Both the position numbers and the translations under genes were made by a program. Shown here in pieces: positions 1 to 10,563 of a stretch of 23,065 nt of DNA (positions within the stretch are counted from its first letter, which is position 1; every line of letters begins with the position of its first letter). Source of the DNA: Folioceros fuciformis (taxonomy: Eukaryota; Anthocerotophyta; Anthocerotopsida; Anthocerotales); contig JBNGIO010003109.1 in the NCBI GenBank assembly GCA_049999805.1, positions 1 to 23,065 of the forward strand, read 5' to 3'. The notes under the pieces are model-generated. The model did not search any database, was not told the origin of the DNA, and saw only the letters and a list, made by a program, of their open reading frames with translations.

Positions 1-604
1 CTTTCTATGGCAGTGCAAGTGGGAGCATATCGTATTTCTGCTCTCCATGCGATACAAGGTTATCTGTCACTTGGGGGCACACTAATGTAAGTCGGTTTCA
101 CGACAGTGTGCAATCAAGTTCTCCTTTCTCGAGTTCGTGTTATAAATGGCTTTCCTCGTCGAAGAACAGTGTGTTTACAACAGATGACCCTGTTGCAGGT
201 TTGTGTTTATGTTTGCTCTCGGAGCAGGCCCAGTACCTGGTCTGCTCCTGCCAGAGATCTTTGCGGACCATATACGTGGCAAGGCTATGTCTATCTGCAT
301 GTGCGTTCACTGGGTAATGTGTAAGCCGTCCATCTGAAATGTTGCGCAATGTGTTTATTCATCAGCCTTCATGGCATTCGATCACTCTGGCACTCGTACT
401 TAGTCGTGGGCTTGATTTTTGCAGGCGACGAATTTTGTAGTGGGATTTTCTTTCCTTCCTCTCATGAACCGGATCGGTGCTGGAGGCTTATACTCCTTCT
501 TCACGGCCGCATGTTTAGCTGCAGCTTATTTTGCCAAGAACTATTTACTGGAGACTAAGGGCAAAACCCTGGAGGAACTGGAGACATTGCTTATAGCCAG
601 GTAG
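1..604 (+). CDS. Sugar transporter of the plastidic glucose transporter/SGB1 type, C-terminal exons (5' part outside window)
   Basis: Three exons join in frame: 1-86, 199-313 and 425-604 (stop TAG 602-604). Introns are 112 and 111 bp, both GT-AG. The first junction splits a Met codon as AT|G; the second lies between codons. The protein is the C-terminal part of an MFS sugar/H+ symporter. The conserved segment GAGPVPGLLLPEIF is followed by RGKA, then HW|ATNF across the last intron, a final hydrophobic helix, and the family ending ETKGKTLEELE. The GPVP..LLPEIF block is characteristic of the plant pGlcT/SGB1 clade, whose members sit in the plastid inner envelope or Golgi and move hexoses; localisation cannot be judged because the N-terminus is missing. 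The gene converges on the VAS1-like gene. No break is visible. Family assignment is by recognised motifs; the exact subclade is uncertain. Confidence 0.92.
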
Positions 605-1214
605 GAAGGAAGAGAGATCGTAGGGCAATTCGGAAATCACTTTCTCGAGCCAGCAGGGTAAGTCCCGAGGATTCCAGAATTAAGTCTCTGATTGATTGAT
701 CAGACTTGCAATTTAAATGGAATTTCCTTTTTCTGTGCAGTTTGTTGCCTTCATTTTAATAAAGTGAAAGGAGTATATCATGAGTTTTCCGTGTCTAAAC
801 AACCCGAAGAGCCGTTTCCATGGCAGCATCCGTGAGCGACTCAAAGCCCAGAAGAAATCCTCCTTCCTCACTTCTTGGTGCGAAACCTGGAGAGTGACCG
901 GGATCGGGCTTGCACATGAAATGTGACTTCTACACAGCCACTAACCTAATGTACAGGTGCAGACGGGGTAGGCACTCTCCCTATGAGGGAATAACGACAA
1001 GAATACAGGCAAACCTATGTAGGTTACTATAGGAATGTTCAATAAGGTGATAGTCATGTTAACTATTACAAAGTAAGCTGACATAAGCCGCTACCGGTAA
1101 CTCATCTATCCGTCCACCACCATTTTCGTAATGCTTGCGGCAACAGAAAATCAGCTCGTCCATCATCGTACCGCTCGGGCATAAGCCAGTTGCCCGAGAC
1201 TCCATGGCTCTGCT
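605..1214. other. Intergenic region between two convergent genes (3' UTRs)
   Basis: No open reading frame with recognisable content is present. The first ~160 bp should be the 3' UTR of the sugar transporter. The part next to 1214 should be the 3' UTR of the VAS1-like gene on the other strand, for which I found no clear AATAAA on the - strand. A GTAAGT at 658-663 and a pyrimidine-rich TTTCTGTGCAG ending at 740 could mark a 3'-UTR intron. Confidence 0.6.
758..763 (+). terminator. Candidate polyadenylation signal AATAAA of the sugar transporter
   Basis: A canonical AATAAA lies about 155 bp after the stop codon at 604, in T-rich sequence. It is the only such hexamer noticed before the converging gene, so it is a reasonable 3'-end signal for the transporter transcript. 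Motif match only. Confidence 0.5.
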
Positions 1215-3809
1215 CTATGTAACCAATCCCCACTGCACGAGTTCCTGCAATCCTTTCTTGAGTCGCTCAGCGGCCACGATGCACTTTTCCGAGGTCAATC
1301 CGCCGAATGAGATGCGGACGAAGCCCCTGCCGCCACTGGCACTGCCTGGGATGACCAACACACGGTGTTTTTCAAGTAGCCAACGGACAACTGCAACATC
1401 ATCCTGCGCATGGGCCGGAAGTCTTGCCCACAGATATATGGCACCCTCGCCGCCCTTGACAGCCCCTTCCCCCAGAGGTGCCAGGGCGCGGAGCAATATT
1501 GCCTTGTTCTCGTTGAGCGATGTCACTCGCGTGTGAACCCAGTCAGGCCCAATCTCTAATGCGGCCAGAGCAAGCTTCTGCCCTATGATGGACGGACAGA
1601 TGGGAATGTTGTCCTGAACCTTGAGAAGCTGTTCTGCAAGACCGGCCACTGAAGCAGGATATGCTATCTGCAGCAGATAGCCTGGAGGTATAAGAATTAT
1701 GGAGCTGTGCGTAGAGACGGAGAGAGACAATGAGGAGTGCAAAAGTGACAAGCTTACGTATCCAATCCTCCATCCCATCATCCCATGAGCCTTGGAGAAT
1801 GAAAACACGTTCAGAACATGGTCTCCCTCAATGCAGACGTGTTTGAGCCCATCATACATAAAATACCTGCACTTCAAAGCACACTTTAGTGCTAAGCAGC
1901 TTATTTTTCACGTACGTGGCCCTGCACCTACCACCATGGCGACAAGAGGCTAACTCCAATTCATGGCCAACGCCGTGCAGCAATATACAAACTCGAAGAG
2001 CGCAGTATCTTACTCGTAAGTGTTGTCCACCACAAGCCAGGAACCTGCTTTCTTGCATAGCTCAGAGATCCTCTGATGGGATTCGGGTTTCAGTAGCCAT
2101 CAAGTAACCAGTTCACTGAATCAGTAGGAAAGAAGAGACCGAGTATTACCTTGAGAAGGAGCTCTGGCACATATGTGCCTGAGGGATTTCCAGGGTTCAC
2201 AACAGACACCAACTTGGGGATGGGTTGGCCGTCATCCTGCAGGACCTTCTCGAGCCACTCTGGACGATCATAAATGGATAAGGCAGTGGCTAACACGTAT
2301 ACTCGACAAGAAACACACGGAATGCAACACAGCATGGGACTTTTCCGACCTGAGTCTGGGTGAAGGGTATCAGGATCGCTTGGACCCAACAAGATGTCGG
2401 TTACTCCAGTCATCTGGAACGCCATGTATGAATTGAAGTAGTAGGGTGTGAACATGGCAACTGTGTCTCCAGGGTCGCATAATGTGAGTACAAGATTCAC
2501 AAATGCCTGCAAACAGCTCGTTTATGATGGTATCATAAAAGCTGATGAGCACTTCTCACTCCCTGACTAAATGTGGCTCATCCTTGAATCACCAAAACCG
2601 ACCTGGTTGGCACCCGTTGTGACCATTACGGAGGAATTGTGGAGCTTGTTCTCAATCTTTAACTACAAAAAGACAGAAGCAGACAGCAGCTGGAAAATTA
2701 GACCAAACCACAAAGTGCGACAGTCCTCAGTCACAAAACAGCTACGGGGGATGTGTGGACTGGTACCTTCTTCACCAGGGCTGCCCTAAGCTCCGGCATG
2801 CCATCGTCAGGACCGTAGAGACTTGTATTCGGCTGTACAATCTCCTCTTTGATTTTCTCCAAAGCCTCTGCCGGAGGCTGCCAGTGCACCACACCCTGCA
2901 CGAGCTAATACACGTTAGTGATCTCCTGCAGGACCAGCATCGAGATTTAAGGCGACAAACAACAGAACCGTGACGTAAGTATCCTCCCCTTGCGGAGCAT
3001 TTCATCCAGTTCACACGGGCAAGAGATACGCATAAGGCTGGCTAACGACAACTACCTGAGCCAGTGATAGGTACTCCGCAGCCCCACGCACCAACTGTTG
3101 CATCTGCAATTTTCAGGATACACATGCCAAATCAGCTCACAGCACAAGGAGAGGTAGTGATCCCCACAGTCAGGATATCATTCTCAGCAGTAACCAGGAA
3201 CCACGAAGAAAGTGTGCCAACAAAAAGAACAAACCGAGAAGGCCTCGCAAGGTTGAGTTGATTTTGTGCCAATTCAACCACAGGAGAAAGCAGCTATTGA
3301 GCTCCAAATACTGAATCTGCACACTTAACTCTCCCTACTTCCGGAATGATCGGAGTGACCAAACCCAGACATGGGACATGTCGCACAAGCAATCGACAAT
3401 CAACAGCAACCAGTTCTGAGGCAGTAGAGCTCTGCCTGCTACCAAGCAGAAAGCAGACCCCAACATCCGAATCCCCGATTACACCGGCATTGCTAGATTC
3501 AGCGGGTGCGGGTGGAAGGTGACCCTGATCTCATCTCTGAGACGGCAAATGGAATTGCTGCTTCGAGATAAAATTCTTGGCCACCGCCTCCAGCGACCAC
3601 AATGAGAGCAATTCACACTTAATTTTTCGATGACGTCTTCCGAGCACAGGGTACTCACAGCAATTCAGATTCAGAAAACGGGGAATGTGAGACCAGAGGA
3701 TATTTGAATCGAGTTTCAGAATGTGCCAACACAAGATTACCTGCACCATAACTGGAGTATCGGTGGAGAGGATCCGGTGCGCAAGAGCTAATCGGCTTGC
3801 TGCTGCCAT
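1215..3809 (-). CDS. VAS1: Aromatic/methionine aminotransferase, VAS1/ISS1 family, complete nine-exon gene
   Basis: Exons in order: 3741-3809, 3056-3103, 2767-2895, 2603-2662, 2350-2506, 2150-2259, 2014-2072, 1758-1866 and 1215-1667. All introns are GT-AG, and the joined frame is 397 codons plus stop, close to the ~394 of Arabidopsis VAS1. It is a fold-type I PLP enzyme. Visible sites (residue numbers from this model) are NPGNPSG with Asn179, VDNTY with Asp207 and Tyr210, the PLP-binding Lys236 in FSFSKAHGMMGW, and the carboxylate-binding Arg365 in FVRISFGG. In Arabidopsis VAS1/ISS1 uses methionine as amino donor and indole-3-pyruvate as acceptor, returning it to tryptophan and so restraining auxin and ethylene production; it is cytosolic. 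The same reaction here is inferred from family membership. The start at 3809 gives a normal-length N-terminus; an in-frame ATG at 3902 would add 31 residues. No disabling change is visible. Confidence 0.96.
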
Positions 3810-4260
3810 CCTTCCGAAGAATGCAGCCCCTCCTGTTCCCAAGTCACGATGGAGCTCACCAGCTTGACAGCACGGTTTTAAACCAGGCCGCACTGGCACC
3901 ATCAGCGTGTTCTGCCCTCCTTTTCGCTGTAAATTGACATGTGCTTTGAATAGGTAAGCTGATTTGTCGCACTGCTTAACAAGCGTATCTTATGTTCATA
4001 CATACAAAAGTGGTGGAGATCAGGTATGAGTGCGCTGTGTTTTTCCAGAGTGTACCGTCGATACGCGGTTATGTGGACTGCAATTCTTCCTGCATACACA
4101 TTTTTGCTCAAAGCAATGGTTATTGTTTTCTTGTATTTTTCTTAAAGTAAATATTTCTTTCTAGTGACTAAGAGAGATGGACTTGTTTTCTTAGTGAGGA
4201 CGTGGTACGTCTTTCATATAAAGTAGGTCCTTGATGATGAAATGAAGTTTGGCCTACGTT
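3810..4260 (-). promoter_or_regulatory. Upstream region/5' UTR of the VAS1-like gene
   Basis: This DNA lies upstream of the VAS1-like start. The frame stays open back to 3902 and contains another in-frame ATG there, so part of it is probably transcribed leader. I could not pin a TATA box or other element with confidence. Short ORFs here (for example 3902-4111 on the - strand) resemble nothing known to me. Confidence 0.4.
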
Positions 4261-4269
4261 TGGTCTAAC

Positions 4270-4311
4270 CTTAGGTCTGGTTTCTCCAAGCTTAGGTCTA
4301 CTTCCTCCAAG
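4270..4311. repeat. 21-bp tandem duplication (2 copies)
   Basis: Two abutting 21-bp units, 4270-4290 and 4291-4311, both begin CTTAGGTCT and end CTCCAAG, with 3 mismatches by hand count. A related CTTGCACCTGGAGG follows at once. The surrounding 4260-4600 stretch looks like old repeat-derived DNA, but I cannot assign a family. Confidence 0.8.
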
Positions 4312-4592
4312 CTTGCACCTGGAGGAGGCCTCTCAACTATGAGGGATGCATCTTGCTCACTACCATGCGGTTATGCATTGCATTGCTACACGTGACATTG
4401 TTTGTGAGGATGATGTGTTCACTTATCAAATCCTTTGGGGAGCCTGTCTACCAAATGGGGCTTGTAATGGGCATTCCTTACACACTTGGAAAGCACATCT
4501 GTAGTATTTTCCAAGTGTGCTACAAAAGAGGGGTAACTCCTCCAATGTAGCATCTTTCCATAACAATTCAAGTGTAGTACTACAGAATTAAT

Positions 4593-4743
4593 ACAATTTT
4601 CATCTACTTAGAGGCAACGCAAGCCATGAACTTGATCCAATTGTGCCATGTCCATGACAAGTGATTTGCAACATAACACAATTTTCATTGACTTCAAGGC
4701 AATGCAAGCCACAAACTTGATAGAAATTGTGTCATGTCCACGA
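4593..4743. repeat. Diverged tandem duplication, ~66-bp units, 85-bp period
   Basis: Copy 1 (4593-4658) and copy 2 (4678-4743) both start ACAATTTTCAT and share GGCAA.GCAAGCCA.. AACTTGAT and .CATGTCCA in the same order. About 19 bp separate them. The divergence indicates an old local duplication. Confidence 0.8.
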
Positions 4744-5519
4744 ACCACACTTTGTAGGCGATTTACACTATACCAATGCAATATCTCACATCTCTCATGC
4801 TCCTTCGCCATCTAGGAACATATTTTCAAGCTCATTGCTCAAGGCCATGGGGAATCTTGACCTTCCACTACAACGCCCTACTTTCTTCACTAGCAAGAAT
4901 CTAACCCATGGATGCTATTGTTGAATTTAGAAGCCAGTGTTTCACTTGGAGCAAACACTTACTAGTCGCAAACAAACGGCCCATTATTTACCCTATGAGG
5001 AATTCATCCCTAGCAATCCAATGCACTCAATCCACCAGTGACAATTCCTCTTATCCAAAATGAATTCAGCTTGGAGATGGCGCCCTACAAGTAATGCAAC
5101 AATTGGAGAGGATAAACCAGTTTTCTCCTTGGGAACAATGACAACTTGCAAAGTTTGGGGTAGTGTAGGCTATTCATCATACACAACAATATGTCTTCTG
5201 CCTTAAGCTTGACAACCTCTCCATATACATGTGTCCAATATCCATTATGGCGCCTGCCTATATCTTGCTTGGCACGCTCCATTGCAACACATTAAATTGC
5301 AAGGACTTGAATCAACATAGTTTATGCTTCGCATGCTTTCACTTGTTTAATTATGTAAGGTGCTTTGCCTTAGACCCTACATTGCGCAATGAGCAAGCAT
5401 TTTCATTTCTTTTTGTTTTTTTGTGCAATTAAATGAGAAATTTTACAAATTATACATATTGAGAAACAAGAACATCTTGCATTCACAAGAACAGGAAAAT
5501 GTGCGTGAGCTTGTGCATA

Positions 5520-5570
5520 ACATTCCTTGCCATCAAGCAAACAACAACATTCCTTGCCATCTAGCAAACA
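5520..5570. repeat. 24-bp tandem duplication, 27-bp period
   Basis: ACATTCCTTGCCATCAAGCA at 5520 recurs at 5547 with one change (CAAG to CTAG); both copies continue AACA. The array is only two units long and lies just beyond the LINE 3' end. Confidence 0.85.
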
Positions 5571-5617
5571 ATGTGTTTTCTTCATGATAGTCTAAGTACT
5601 TTCGTTCACACACCCCC

Positions 5618-7778
5618 TTTTTTTTTTGTGAACAAAATAATTCAAATTAAGTTAACTAGAAGCTACCCAAGATTACAAAAGCAAGGCATTTGCTATTGAA
5701 TAAAGGGGTCAGCATGTATAACTAGCACCTAGATCTAAGGAATGATCAACTCTCTACCTCTTCTAATATCTAAGCTGCTCCCCACACCCTGGGTTTCAAT
5801 GTAGCCTTACCTACCCCAAGGGTAGGAATGATTCCATTGGTTGTTGAGCCCAGGCTTAAGAAAACCATCTAATTTCCACCCTTTCCACTTGAACTTGGTG
5901 GGAGCAAATTCTCGTATACTATCAACAACCACCAAAACCTACTCCCATATGCGCTACAACAGAGCTTTACTAGATGCCAGGTCTCTTTTGCCATAGACCA
6001 CACACGTCTAGTTCAGCCAGAGACAAAAGAGTGGGAAAGACCACACCACACCCCACCATTGATTATGGAGCAATGGTTGGCCTGAAGCCTCATCTAGTCT
6101 AAATAAGAAAATTTGCTCTATGACTAAGAGGGTGTTAACAGGGAAGAGCCTTCGTAACCACCTGCCCACTTCTCACCATACACCTTGCGTAAAGCCGAAG
6201 TGAAAGAACAAGTGTTCACTTTTGTTGGGGGCGCTAGTGTTACACAGTTTGCATCATTCCTGCCCCGTACCCACTAGCATGCCATCACAATGATGGGCGT
6301 TAGGCAAGCACCCTCAGAAAAAGCACCAGATAGTTACCCTCACCTTAGGAGGGATACTTGGAGTCAACCACATAAGTTTAAAAGCTGCTCTTTGGCGCCG
6401 AAGGGACAATTTCAACCTAGGCGCCATTGGATTGCTTTGGTGGATTTTCTGCGTAGGAACCAGCCAATGGTAGATGTCCGCTGATGGGAAGTTGAAGAAT
6501 GACCTCAAGCTCCCTTGCATACTTCCGGGACATCTAGGCCATGTGAAGAGGTCAGGTCGCAAAACCAACTCCCCATTCTCCTTTAGCCAAAACCAACACC
6601 TCACAAGAGCTTAATGAGAAGGACATTTCATGTTGCCCTGCTCTCCTTGGGTGCGCCAATGGCTAGATTATTGAGTTTTGAAGAGGACCATGATCGTGTG
6701 TAGAGCCCCACTACATACCACTCCTTCTTCTCTGCCTATTTCCTCCAAAAGCCCTTCTACTTTAATCATCCAATAGGACAAGTTCTTGCTCGCTCTAGCT
6801 GGCACGGACACGAACACCGCTCTATCTAAGTCAAGAGAAGCAACTTGTTCTTCTTGGTGGGAGTCCCTCATCCTACAGTCTAGTGCAAAAACTCCCCACT
6901 CTTTAGTGATGATTGAAGTTTGCTGCAATAATACATGTCTCACCGTATCATCCATCCCTTCCTACAACCACAAGAAGATAAGTCTGACATGCTGAGATGG
7001 AATATCAAACTCTTCCTATATCTCCACCACTTCTTTCCAACATGACTCAACTCTATTCCACAAGTGCTCAAGTTGGTAGAGCCCTTGTCGACTAACTGAG
7101 CCAAAAACATGAGATCGATATACTCGAGGGATATAATCTTGCTTCCAAAGACCCCTTAAACCTTGGAGATAAATACTAAGCACATTGTCTCTGCTAAGGG
7201 TATTTACCACAATGAGGAAGGCTTTAAACTCTATGTAGCTGCTCCAGATTGAGTCTAAAAGTGGCGAACAATCCTTGGTTCGATATCTAGCAAGGGCTTG
7301 TCAGCCAAAATGTTGTCAATCGACCTTCGTCCTTGGGGAACTGCTTGAGTTTGATCCAAGTGCTAGGTTAACCAACTTTTCCAAGCGTATCTCGCTAGGT
7401 CTGCAACCTTTAGAACCCATTGTGCATGTAAATTTTCCATTTTTCTCTTGGGGTTCACCAATCCCAAACTACCCAACTACTTGTACTGGATAATATGCTA
7501 CCACACCACCTCATGAGATAAGGAGAGCAACTCCCTAAACTTACTCCATAAGAAGTGAGTCATAATTTGTTGCAACCTCCTCAAATTCACCTTAGTAGGA
7601 GCCCATAGGAAGAGATAATACCGTAGAGAAGCCATCAGAATGTGGTTTATCACTACAATCCTACTTGCAAGATTCAGGTCTAGTAGTCTTAGGCTGGTGG
7701 CTTTCCAAGTGATTCGGAGGCAGACATTTTCCAATCTCCCCATTCTCATCCTCCTCTTGGAATGGCAAACCCAAGTAC
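5618..7778 (-). mobile_element. LINE retrotransposon, 3' segment: RT C-terminal region, tail domain, 3' UTR and poly(A)
   Basis: On the - strand, translation from 7778 downward begins YLGLPF, the conserved block after the reverse-transcriptase palm in plant LINEs. ORF 7498-7749 follows with RIVVINHILMASLRYYLFLW and FLWS, the hallmark of the plant LINE post-RT region. Further pieces at 7016-7210, 6668-6955 and 6314-6604 continue the tail domain, broken by stops and frameshifts. The coding trace fades near 5800-5900. The element ends in a 10-base poly(A), seen as T at 5618-5627 on the + strand, which is the expected LINE 3' end. The upstream continuation of the same element is at 11855-12544. 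Heavily decayed and non-functional. Confidence 0.9.
7774..7778 (+). repeat. Target-site duplication of copia B, left copy (AGTAC)
   Basis: AGTAC, or AAGTAC if 6 bp, directly precedes the TGTTGGAG start of copia B. It recurs at 11849-11854 after the TTAAATCA end of the 3' LTR. Copia elements usually make 5 bp; the shared match here is 6 bp, so one base may be chance or belong to the LTR end. Confidence 0.8.
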
Positions 7779-7830
7779 TGTTGGAGAAATAGCTTGCACG
7801 CTACGGATCAGCACCCAAAACATAGCAACA
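7779..7830 (+). repeat. Copia B 5' LTR remnant (first 52 bp)
   Basis: These 52 bp match the first 51 bp of the 3' LTR (11650-11700), including GCTTGCACGCTACGGATCA against ACTTGCACGCTACGAATCA. By hand I count 7 substitutions, 6 of them transitions, and one 1-bp indel. Identity stops sharply at CATAGCAACA; the next base is already gag-like sequence, so a deletion removed the other ~147 bp of LTR, the PBS and the gag start. Confidence 0.88.
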
Positions 7831-8660
7831 GGGGGCAAAGGCAGAGGTCATCCCCTCATTAGACGACCCTCACACCTGCATCAACAACCACATGGAGTTT
7901 TCAATAGCTCTAGCAGCTATCCTGTGAAGAAGAAAATCAAAGGACCTTGCAACTGGTGCTGTATCTTGGGCACTACGAGCACGAATGCAGAAAGAAGCAT
8001 TCGGGACAACCCCGACGAGACTCACCTCGATACGAGTCCAATGTTATCACATTTGTGACAAAGTCAACCCCTGCAAGTTCAATTTTAGCTATTTGTTTGA
8101 CGTTGACTAGAACAGACAGTTGCATATGGTTTTTGGACTCAAGAGCCACAACGCACATCTACAACTGCAAGGAGATGTTCACGTCATATTATACTGTCAA
8201 TTTTGATCAGCATGTCTTTTTAGGCGAAAATAGTTCTCTTTCAGTTGATGGGACTGGCGAAGTACAGTTGTGGTTGTCCACTAGAGAGGCTCTCACTATC
8301 AAGGGCGTCCTCCATATGCTTGCAATGACAAAGAACCTCCTTTCAATCTGCAAGTTAGCAAGAGAGTACGACCTTATCATTACCTTTCAAGGCAATCACT
8401 GTTCTATTCACCACAGGAAGGACAAAACTCAAACTGCCATAGCACATGGACTCCCTTTCAACGACTTGTCTCTCCTCAATATACAGCCATTCACATCACT
8501 GGTTGTTGATTGCTCCTTGTCTGGCGACCAAGACAACATACATCTATGGCACTGCCAAGCAGGGCACATCAACCCTAGGTACCTTAGCTCATTTGCCAAT
8601 CAATCTATGTACAAAGATCCTGTTAGTATTAAGGTACCAAAGGATTTCTTCAGCAAGATA
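7831..8660 (+). pseudogene. Copia B gag C-terminus, protease and integrase N-terminal part
   Basis: A CCHC zinc knuckle (CNWC....GHYEHEC) lies at about 7949-7990 but is split by a 1-bp frameshift at about 7975. Downstream the frame of the 7947-8762 ORF gives the protease motif WFLDSRATTH at 8127-8156, where the usual catalytic DSGAT reads DSRAT. Next come the pre-integrase region and the integrase HxxxxxxH-type element near LWHCQAGH at ~8546. A second 1-bp frameshift at ~8665, inside the integrase CxxC, moves the frame to the next segment. The retained gag piece is only the basic C-terminal tail. Confidence 0.85.
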
Positions 8661-9628
8661 TGCAAGTATGCCAAGTTAAACCAACTTCCTTTAACGATCC
8701 TTCACCCACAAGAGCTCAACGCTTATTGGAAGTCGTTCATTCTGACATGTGCGGACCAATGAGCACCTCCAGCTTTGTAGATCATTCCTATTTCCTAACC
8801 TTCATGGATGAATGGAGTAGGTACTGCCATATTTTCTTCCCGCAACATAAGGACAAGGCACTTACTTGTTTCAAAGATTTTCTCCTATCAGTAGCAAGGC
8901 AAACAAGATTTCAGGTCAGCACACTCCAAACCGACAACAGAGGGGAATATACAAGGCACACTTTCCACGACTTTTGTAGGTCCAAAGGGATCCTCCGCCA
9001 ACTTATAGTACCTCACACACTTGCTCAGAATCCCTTTGCGGAGCGCCTGAATCGCTCCCTTCTCGAGATATCGCAATCCATTCTTAAGCTTTCGGGGCTT
9101 AACCGAGGTTACTGGGCAAAGGCCGTGGCTACATCCAACTACTTGAAAAAAAGATTACCTACTACAAAGGAGCTTCCTAGCATTACAACGTTTGAACGCT
9201 GGATAGGGCACAAGCCAAGAATTTCTCACCTCGGAATATTTGGAAGCCTAGCAGTTGCCCATATCCCCAACGTCTCTCGCATGAAATTGGAAGACAAGGG
9301 CCGAAAGCTCCTCTTCATCGGGTACTCATATCAGTCTAAGGCATATCGCCTCTTTGACCCTTCTACCCGTGAGGTAATCCTCTCTCGTAGTGTCCACTTT
9401 CACATATCCTTGCTCCTTCGCTCCTACACTATCTCCCTTTCCTCTCCTTATCCTACCCCCAGCATATCAAGCTCCCTTTCCTTAGATTCCCCTCTTACCC
9501 TTAAGAGGGGGCCACACATTACGAGGACTATTAGCTCCAAGTGCAGGATGAAATCTTCCAACCCTAGCAGCAGCCAATCCCACCTAAACAATCATCTCTT
9601 GACCAACAGCTTCCAGCCCCTAACGTAG
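8660..9628 (+). pseudogene. Copia B integrase core and C-terminal domain
   Basis: This 322-codon stretch is open. It shows the integrase catalytic residues: Asp in VVHSDMCGP, Asp in LQTDNRGEY, and Glu in PFAERLNRSLLE. The copia-specific block WAKAVATSNYLKKRLPT follows, then GYSYQSKAYRLFDPSTREV. The usual QNG before the Glu reads QNP. The frame ends at a stop just before the linker to RT. This is the best-preserved part of copia B but lacks a complete protein around it. Confidence 0.88.
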
Positions 9629-10510
9629 ATGAACAGCATGATCATGAGGTATGTCATGCTCCATAACCTCCTCCTATTCCTTTAAGATGCTCCTCTCGTC
9701 ACAGACCACCCAGACACGAGTGGTTAGAGCCTCCCTACATGCCTGGAGACACACTAACTTTAAGAGCACCCTCCTCACTTGAAAACCCTCATATAGATCA
9801 CGTTTAGCTAGCCCTTCGCCAAGCTCTCTCCACAATAGAAATGCAGGATGTCCCTGCCAACATCCAAGAAGCCCTTAGTACCCCTGAGTGGACAACTGCT
9901 GTAAAATCAAAATACGATTCCTTGATAGCAAACAATACCTGGAAGTTGACTGACCTACCAGTTGGAAGAAAGCCGATCTGCTGTAAGTAAACCTTCCACA
10001 AAAAGTTGAACCCAGATGGAATATTCTCTCGGTATAAGGCTAGACTGGTAGCCCAGGGCTTCACTCAAGTGTCAGGTTTTGATTATGACGAAACCAGACT
10101 CTTTAGTCCTGTCATAAAGGCAACTTCAATTAGAAAATTGAAGTCCAGCCCAAGTTTGGAACGAGACTGTAGACCAGTACCTCAAGACAGGTGATTTCAG
10201 TCCTATCTCTTCCGACACTATTGTGTACATCCTGAAGACCAAAAACAAGTTTGCAATTATCACTCTGTACGTGGATGACAATTTCATATTTGGGGATAGT
10301 ATGGAGATCATTCAGTACGTGAAGGACCTCCTGTCGAAGGAATATAAAGTGGTAGATATGGGACCTCTACGCTATGCATTAGGTGTACAATTCGAGTTTA
10401 ATAAGGAGGATCACTCCTTCTTCATCCACCAGGAACATTATGTAAGCCAACTGCTCGAAAGGTTTAACCTGAAAGACGCGAAGCCCATGGCAAACTCCAG
10501 TGGCATCTAG
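9629..10510 (+). pseudogene. Copia B reverse transcriptase with an internal deletion
   Basis: RT begins near 9838 (EWTTAVKSKYDSLIANNTW). A stop TAA at 9988-9990 replaces the expected Trp before [29 protein letters not shown] follows at ~10033-10095, with two extra codons before FSPV. At about 10137 the sequence jumps from KATSIRK to a later RT region; the block normally carrying the first catalytic Asp (QMDVKNAFL-type) is absent, roughly 55-60 codons by comparison with the family. The frame from 10223 contains LYVDDNFIFG, the second catalytic box, and continues to 10510. Confidence 0.85.
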
Positions 10511-10563
10511 AGAGAAGGTATCGGCTGCCCCACTGCCCAAGCATACCTGAGGAAATACAGGAG

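Larger units (their letters stand above)
4312..5617. other. Gene-free AT-rich DNA with small tandem repeats
   Basis: Only short ORFs of 60-67 codons occur, on both strands, with no domain I recognise (for example 5085-5282 on the - strand). Apart from the duplications listed separately I see no structure. It may be an old transposon remnant, since phrases such as a TGTGCTACA motif recur near 4518, but no terminal repeats or coding motifs support that. Confidence 0.5.

Noticed and set aside
1135-1536. 133-codon + strand ORF
   Set aside because: It lies opposite the last exon of the VAS1-like gene, which has a clear family match on the other strand.
4353-5585. Several 60-67-codon ORFs on both strands as small genes
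   Set aside because: They are of chance length, have no motif, no consistent strand, and overlap tandem repeats.
7762-8058. Separate 98-codon gene
   Set aside because: It starts in the LINE and 5' LTR remnant; only its end is the copia B gag tail and first half of the zinc knuckle.
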